Made by a program: the position numbers and the translations under genes. A stretch of DNA of 64,000 nt from Nitrobacter sp039808345 (GTDB lineage: Bacteria > Pseudomonadota > Alphaproteobacteria > Rhizobiales > Xanthobacteraceae): positions 3,874,447 to 3,938,446 of the forward strand of contig NZ_CP181167.1 in assembly GCF_047824785.1 (NCBI RefSeq), given 5' to 3'. The notes beneath the pieces were generated by a model. The model saw only the letters and a list, made by a program, of their open reading frames with translations. It did no database searches and was not told the origin of the DNA. Positions 61,461 through 64,000 of the stretch are shown piece by piece (position 1 is the first letter of the stretch; every line of letters starts with the position of its first letter).

Positions 61461-61775
61461 TCAATCCCGCGCATAGCCGATCAGCGGCGGTCGCGGCCGG
61501 AACAGCAGCATCAGAAGAATGCCCGCGACGCCGAGCACCGCGAAGGCTGGCTGATTCAAAACCAGCTTGACGAGATCCCACATCCAGGGAGCCAGGGCTT
61601 CGATCTGGGTCCGAACCGCGTGCTGGCTGGCCTGATGAACATCGTTCCAGAACTCGCCGAGTTTGGTCAGCCGCAAGGCTTGATCGGCGATTGACCGGGC
61701 GCCATCATAGATCAGAAAAATGAAACCGCCGGCCAGCAGCAGCAGCCCGATGAAACGAAGAATCGCACGGATCAT
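61461..61775 (-). CDS. small hypothetical membrane protein
   Basis: 104 residues with an N-terminal transmembrane helix (AILRFIGLLLLAGGFIFLIYDG, about 4-24) and a second near the C-terminus (LNQPAFAVLGVAGILLMLLF, about 73-92), separated by an amphipathic helix. Similar two-helix proteins are common next to rpsT in Bradyrhizobium relatives; function unknown. Start at 61775 has a GGAGCAGG-like site upstream. Confidence 0.65.
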   Translation of the reverse strand: MIRAILRFIGLLLLAGGFIFLIYDGARSIADQALRLTKLGEFWNDVHQASQHAVRTQIEALAPWMWDLVKLVLNQPAFAVLGVAGILLMLLFRPRPPLIGYARD

Positions 61776-61911
61776 GCTGTCACCTGCTCCTTATTTCCTG
61801 AGGGTCGCAGGTCGCCCCTTATCCCTCGAAGCCGCGAAATTCAATCTCGCCAGCGTCTCTTTCGCGGGTTTCGAGAAGACCCTTTTCGCCGCTTCCGCCC
61901 GCGGGGAGACG

Positions 61912-61940
61912 TTGACGCTCGAAAACAAGGGCTCTATAAG
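61912..61940 (+). promoter_or_regulatory. sigma-70-type promoter of rpsT
   Basis: TTGACG and TATAAG with a 17-nt spacer, identical in both hexamers and spacing to the rpmH promoter. It predicts a 5' leader of about 180 nt before the rpsT ATG, within the otherwise featureless gap 61776-62127. Confidence 0.7.
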
Positions 61941-62127
61941 ACCGCCGATGGCGGCGGGACGATCCTGCCGCCGCTGTTCTTTGAAAAAGACCCCTCGCGA
62001 GGCGTGAACTCCGAGGACGGCATTTTCAGGAACACAGGAAAACACATTCAGGCCCATCCGCGCAATCGAACGACCGGCCACCGGCTGGTATCTCGTGGCG
62101 GGCACCGCCGAAGGATTCGTTGAGACC

Positions 62128-62394
62128 ATGGCCAATACGACCTCCGCCAAGAAAGCGACACGCAAGATTGCCCGCCGGACCGCCGTCAACAGATCGCGGC
62201 GCACCCTGATGCGCGGCACGGTCCGGATCGTCGAGGAAGCGATCGCGAAGGGCGATCGTGACGCCGCGATCCAGGCGATGAAGCGCGCGGAACCGGAGTT
62301 GATGCGAGCCGGCCAGCAGAACATCATTCATAAGAATAATGCGAGCCGCAAGGTTTCGCGGCTGACGCATCGAATCGCCAAGCTCGCAAAATGA
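62128..62394 (+). CDS. rpsT: 30S ribosomal protein S20
   Basis: 88 residues, very basic, starting MANTTSAKKATRKIARRTAVN and containing HKNNASRKVSRLTHRIAKL, the family's signature end. The ATG at 62128 is right for length. Typically the gene just before dnaA in this group of bacteria. Confidence 0.96.
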   Translation: MANTTSAKKATRKIARRTAVNRSRRTLMRGTVRIVEEAIAKGDRDAAIQAMKRAEPELMRAGQQNIIHKNNASRKVSRLTHRIAKLAK

Positions 62395-62410
62395 GCTGAT
62401 CAGGACGCCA

Positions 62411-62472
62411 GCTTTTGATTTGACGCGTTTTCTTCACGCGAACCGGTACCCACTTCGCTCGAAAACGCTCTA
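62411..62472. repeat. partial class 2 repeat after rpsT
   Basis: GCTTTTGATTTGACGCGTTTTCTTCACGCGAACCGG, then ACTTCGCTCGAAAACGCTCTA. It is the inverted central half of the class 2 unit, between rpsT and its terminator, the same arrangement as at rpsA. Confidence 0.75.
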
Positions 62473-62489
62473 ATCGCCGAAATTCCCAG

Positions 62490-62522
62490 AAGGCCCGGCC
62501 GAGTGCCGGGCCTTTATTTTTT
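62490..62522 (+). terminator. rho-independent terminator of rpsT
   Basis: AAGGCCCGGC and GCCGGGCCTT pair exactly (10 bp) around CGAGT, followed by TATTTTTT. Lies 96 nt after the rpsT stop. Confidence 0.88.
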
Positions 62523-62554
62523 GCGCGGCCGTACCAGAACCGGCGTCCGCCAGA

Positions 62555-62660
62555 TAGAGCATTTTCCGGCGAAGCGGATACCTGTTCTCGCCGCAAGAAA
62601 ATGCGACCCGATAATAATTTCCAGAGCATGATCCGATCAAGTTGATCGGATCATGCTCTG
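62555..62660. repeat. class 1 palindromic repeat
   Basis: TAGAGCATTTTCCGGCGAAGCGG, GCAAGAAAATGCG, then GAGCATGATCCGATCAAGTTGATCGGATCATGCTC as a near-perfect second hairpin. Close copy of 5664-5768. Confidence 0.85.
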
Positions 62661-62851
62661 GAATGGTAACAGGACACTTCAGCAGTTCACGCCGCGCCGC
62701 CTGATGACGGCATCAAGTCATCGATCGCCACGGCGATTCATCCCGGGTTCAACAGCGCGACAACGCGATACGGAAACGGAACGCTCCCGATCCGATCGAT
62801 CGGACCTGAAGGAACAGCCGTCCGGTGAAGTGCGGCGGCTTTCTTGGAGTC

Positions 62852-62950
62852 TCTCTGCTTCTGATGGAATCAGAAGCGAGGCTCTATAATTTTGATTCAC
62901 GGCATTTTCTTCACGCGAACAGGTCTCCAATTCGCTCGTAAACGCTATAA
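62852..62950. repeat. class 2 palindromic repeat (inverted)
   Basis: CTCTGCTTCTGATGGAATCAGAAGCGAGGCTC hairpin, then GATTCACGGCATTTTCTTCACGCGAACAGG and TTCGCTCGTAAACGCTATA. Reverse copy of the class 2 unit. Confidence 0.75.
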
Positions 62951-63717
62951 CCTTCCGAATCGAGACCATCGCATGACTTCCTATCGATATATCCATATGT
63001 ATATATCTATAAGTTTCGCGGAGACGCCCCGATGGGCGCGCGGCCGGCGTAGGCTACCCGCAAAAACAGTCAGAAAAAAACGCGCTTAGCTAATCACTTA
63101 TCGCCATAGCGTAAGGAAGCACTTTCAAAACGACCTCGCGCTTCGCCCTCGTTTATCCTTTCTTAAAGTATTTTAGACGGCGCGGCGAATTTGTAACACC
63201 TCACGGAAGACATCGAATCCGCGCGCAGATTCAAACCGTTGCTGATTGGACGCGCCGGAAGCCGAGCATGTCCCGTGCTCTCATTCGATTTGCGCGGCGC
63301 AGCCGCGACGCGAAAGCCGTTGCGAGAATTGGAGCGTGGTGTATTTCTCTAGGGGCTCGCGGCACTCGCGGCTCTTCAGATAATTCTGATGAGAGAATCT
63401 TGAGTGGACGTGCATATCGGCGGCGATATTCACGTTAGTGAAGCTTTCCATGTGATGGCGAATGGCAACTCATAGCAACATGAGAACGGATGTTTCATGC
63501 CGAAATTTCTCGTCTGCAACGTTGACCTTAAACGTTGCCCGCGAGAGACGCGCTTCGGCCATGCCCCATCTTCGCCGAAGAGAGCGGGCGAGTTGACCTG
63601 GTGAGTTAGAGTGCGGGCGTAGCGATCCGACAACTTGGCGTCGGGGTTCGCAGACTGAATTTGAAATTGATGTGAGAGGACGTCTCGGCGCGGTCCGTCG
63701 CAGCGAGGAGGGGATTT
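62951..63717. other. gene-poor region, possible origin-proximal DNA
   Basis: No credible gene on either strand. It contains AT-rich stretches (ATCGATATATCCATATGTAT at 62984-63003, and 63065-63180 with TTTCTTAAAGTATTTTAG). Position after rpsT suggests the region before dnaA. No perfect TTATCCACA box was found; TTATCGCCA near 63099 and TTATCCTTT near 63152 are only 7/9 matches, so an origin is not demonstrated. Confidence 0.35.
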
Positions 63718-63840
63718 ATGTCGAATAGAAACACCACCGGATTTCATTCATGGAATTATCTCACTGACGTTTTCTCGAACACGACGACATTCTTGCGCGC
63801 GCTCATGCAATCCGCGGCCGGATCATCCAGTCGCCACTGA
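63718..63840 (+). CDS. candidate 40-residue small protein
   Basis: ATG at 63718 preceded by GAGGAGGGG 5 nt upstream, one of the strongest ribosome-binding sites in the window. The reading frame gives 40 residues starting MSNRNTTGFHSWNYLTDV, with FLRALMQSAAGSS towards the end, and stops at 63840. Composition is Asn/Thr/Ser-rich with two aromatic residues close together; no family recognised. It lies just before the presumed dnaA region. Confidence 0.45.
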   Translation: MSNRNTTGFHSWNYLTDVFSNTTTFLRALMQSAAGSSSRH

Positions 63841-64000
63841 CCCCGACTTCGCTTTGTTTTCAGCCATCCGAATCGCTTACGGTACTCAGCCGAACGATAG
63901 GTCATGACTGAACGAGCGCGGAGGGATCACGGCGAACGCTTGATCTTGAACAGAGCAGTCGCATCGCAACAACCTTTAACCAGAAAAGTCGTCACAGGAC
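63841..64000. other. end of window, nothing recognised
   Basis: 160 nt with no gene or repeat. If the order rpsT-dnaA of related bacteria holds, dnaA would begin shortly beyond the edge. Confidence 0.3.

Noticed and set aside
63430..63747. 105-codon minus-strand frame near the right end
   Set aside because: No ribosome-binding site or recognisable domain, and it overlaps the plus-strand small gene with a much better start signal.

Overview
This window is GC-rich alphaproteobacterial chromosome. Gene content and order (rpmH-rnpA-yidC-engB-argB, rnd-lptC-lptA-lptB-rpoN-hpf-ptsN, cmk near rpsA, dnaK-dnaJ, a long-form hpf, the hsp20-DUF1150 pair, a class II aroA, PmtA) point to Hyphomicrobiales. 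The dispersed TAGAGC...GCTCTA palindromic repeats and overall protein character suggest the Bradyrhizobium/Rhodopseudomonas/Nitrobacter group. The genus is an inference. The right end (rpsT, then about 1.6 kb almost empty of genes) looks like the approach to dnaA, which would lie just outside.

Layout. 1-9.4 kb: fmt (partial)-truA on the plus strand meets a long minus-strand convoy (rpmH, rnpA, yidC, engB, DUF423, argB, HAD phosphatase, dapD, dapE, nucleosidase) covering translation, membrane insertion, arginine and lysine/diaminopimelate synthesis. 9.7-11.5 kb: a membrane histidine kinase and an intact tRNA-Arg(ACG). 11.5-20.1 kb: a genomic island bounded on the left by tRNA-Arg, into which its large serine recombinase reads, and on the right by a 3' remnant of tRNA-Leu(CAG). 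It holds two truncated IS21 elements joined in inverted orientation, a DprA-like/phosphoribosyltransferase pair resembling the ShosTA anti-phage toxin-antitoxin system, an unknown single-pass membrane protein and a decayed RhuM gene.

20-33 kb: core genes for LPS export (lptCAB), sigma-54 and its PTS-Ntr/hibernation partners (rpoN, hpf, ptsN), ilvD, and a heat-shock hsp20-DUF1150 pair behind a ROSE-like RNA thermometer. 33-46 kb: tRNA-Ala, aroA-cmk-(FkbM methyltransferase)-rpsA, nth, a DNA-alkylation repair protein, gpmA, dapB and pmtA. 44.9-51.3 kb: heat-shock block dnaJ, dnaK (clear RpoH promoter), grpE, hrcA. 51.4-55.4 kb: rph, rdgB, hemW and a lipoprotein predicted to activate penicillin-binding proteins.

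55.4-59.4 kb is a second accessory patch: CoiA-like debris, a HipBA module with a perfect 22-bp inverted-repeat operator over its start, and a broken IS200-type transposase. 59.4-64 kb: an HD-GYP regulator, two small hypothetical genes, rpsT with a strong promoter and terminator, repeats, and a 40-residue candidate small protein with a strong ribosome-binding site. A TAGAGC-ended repeat family fills many intergenic gaps and supplies the stop codon of three genes.
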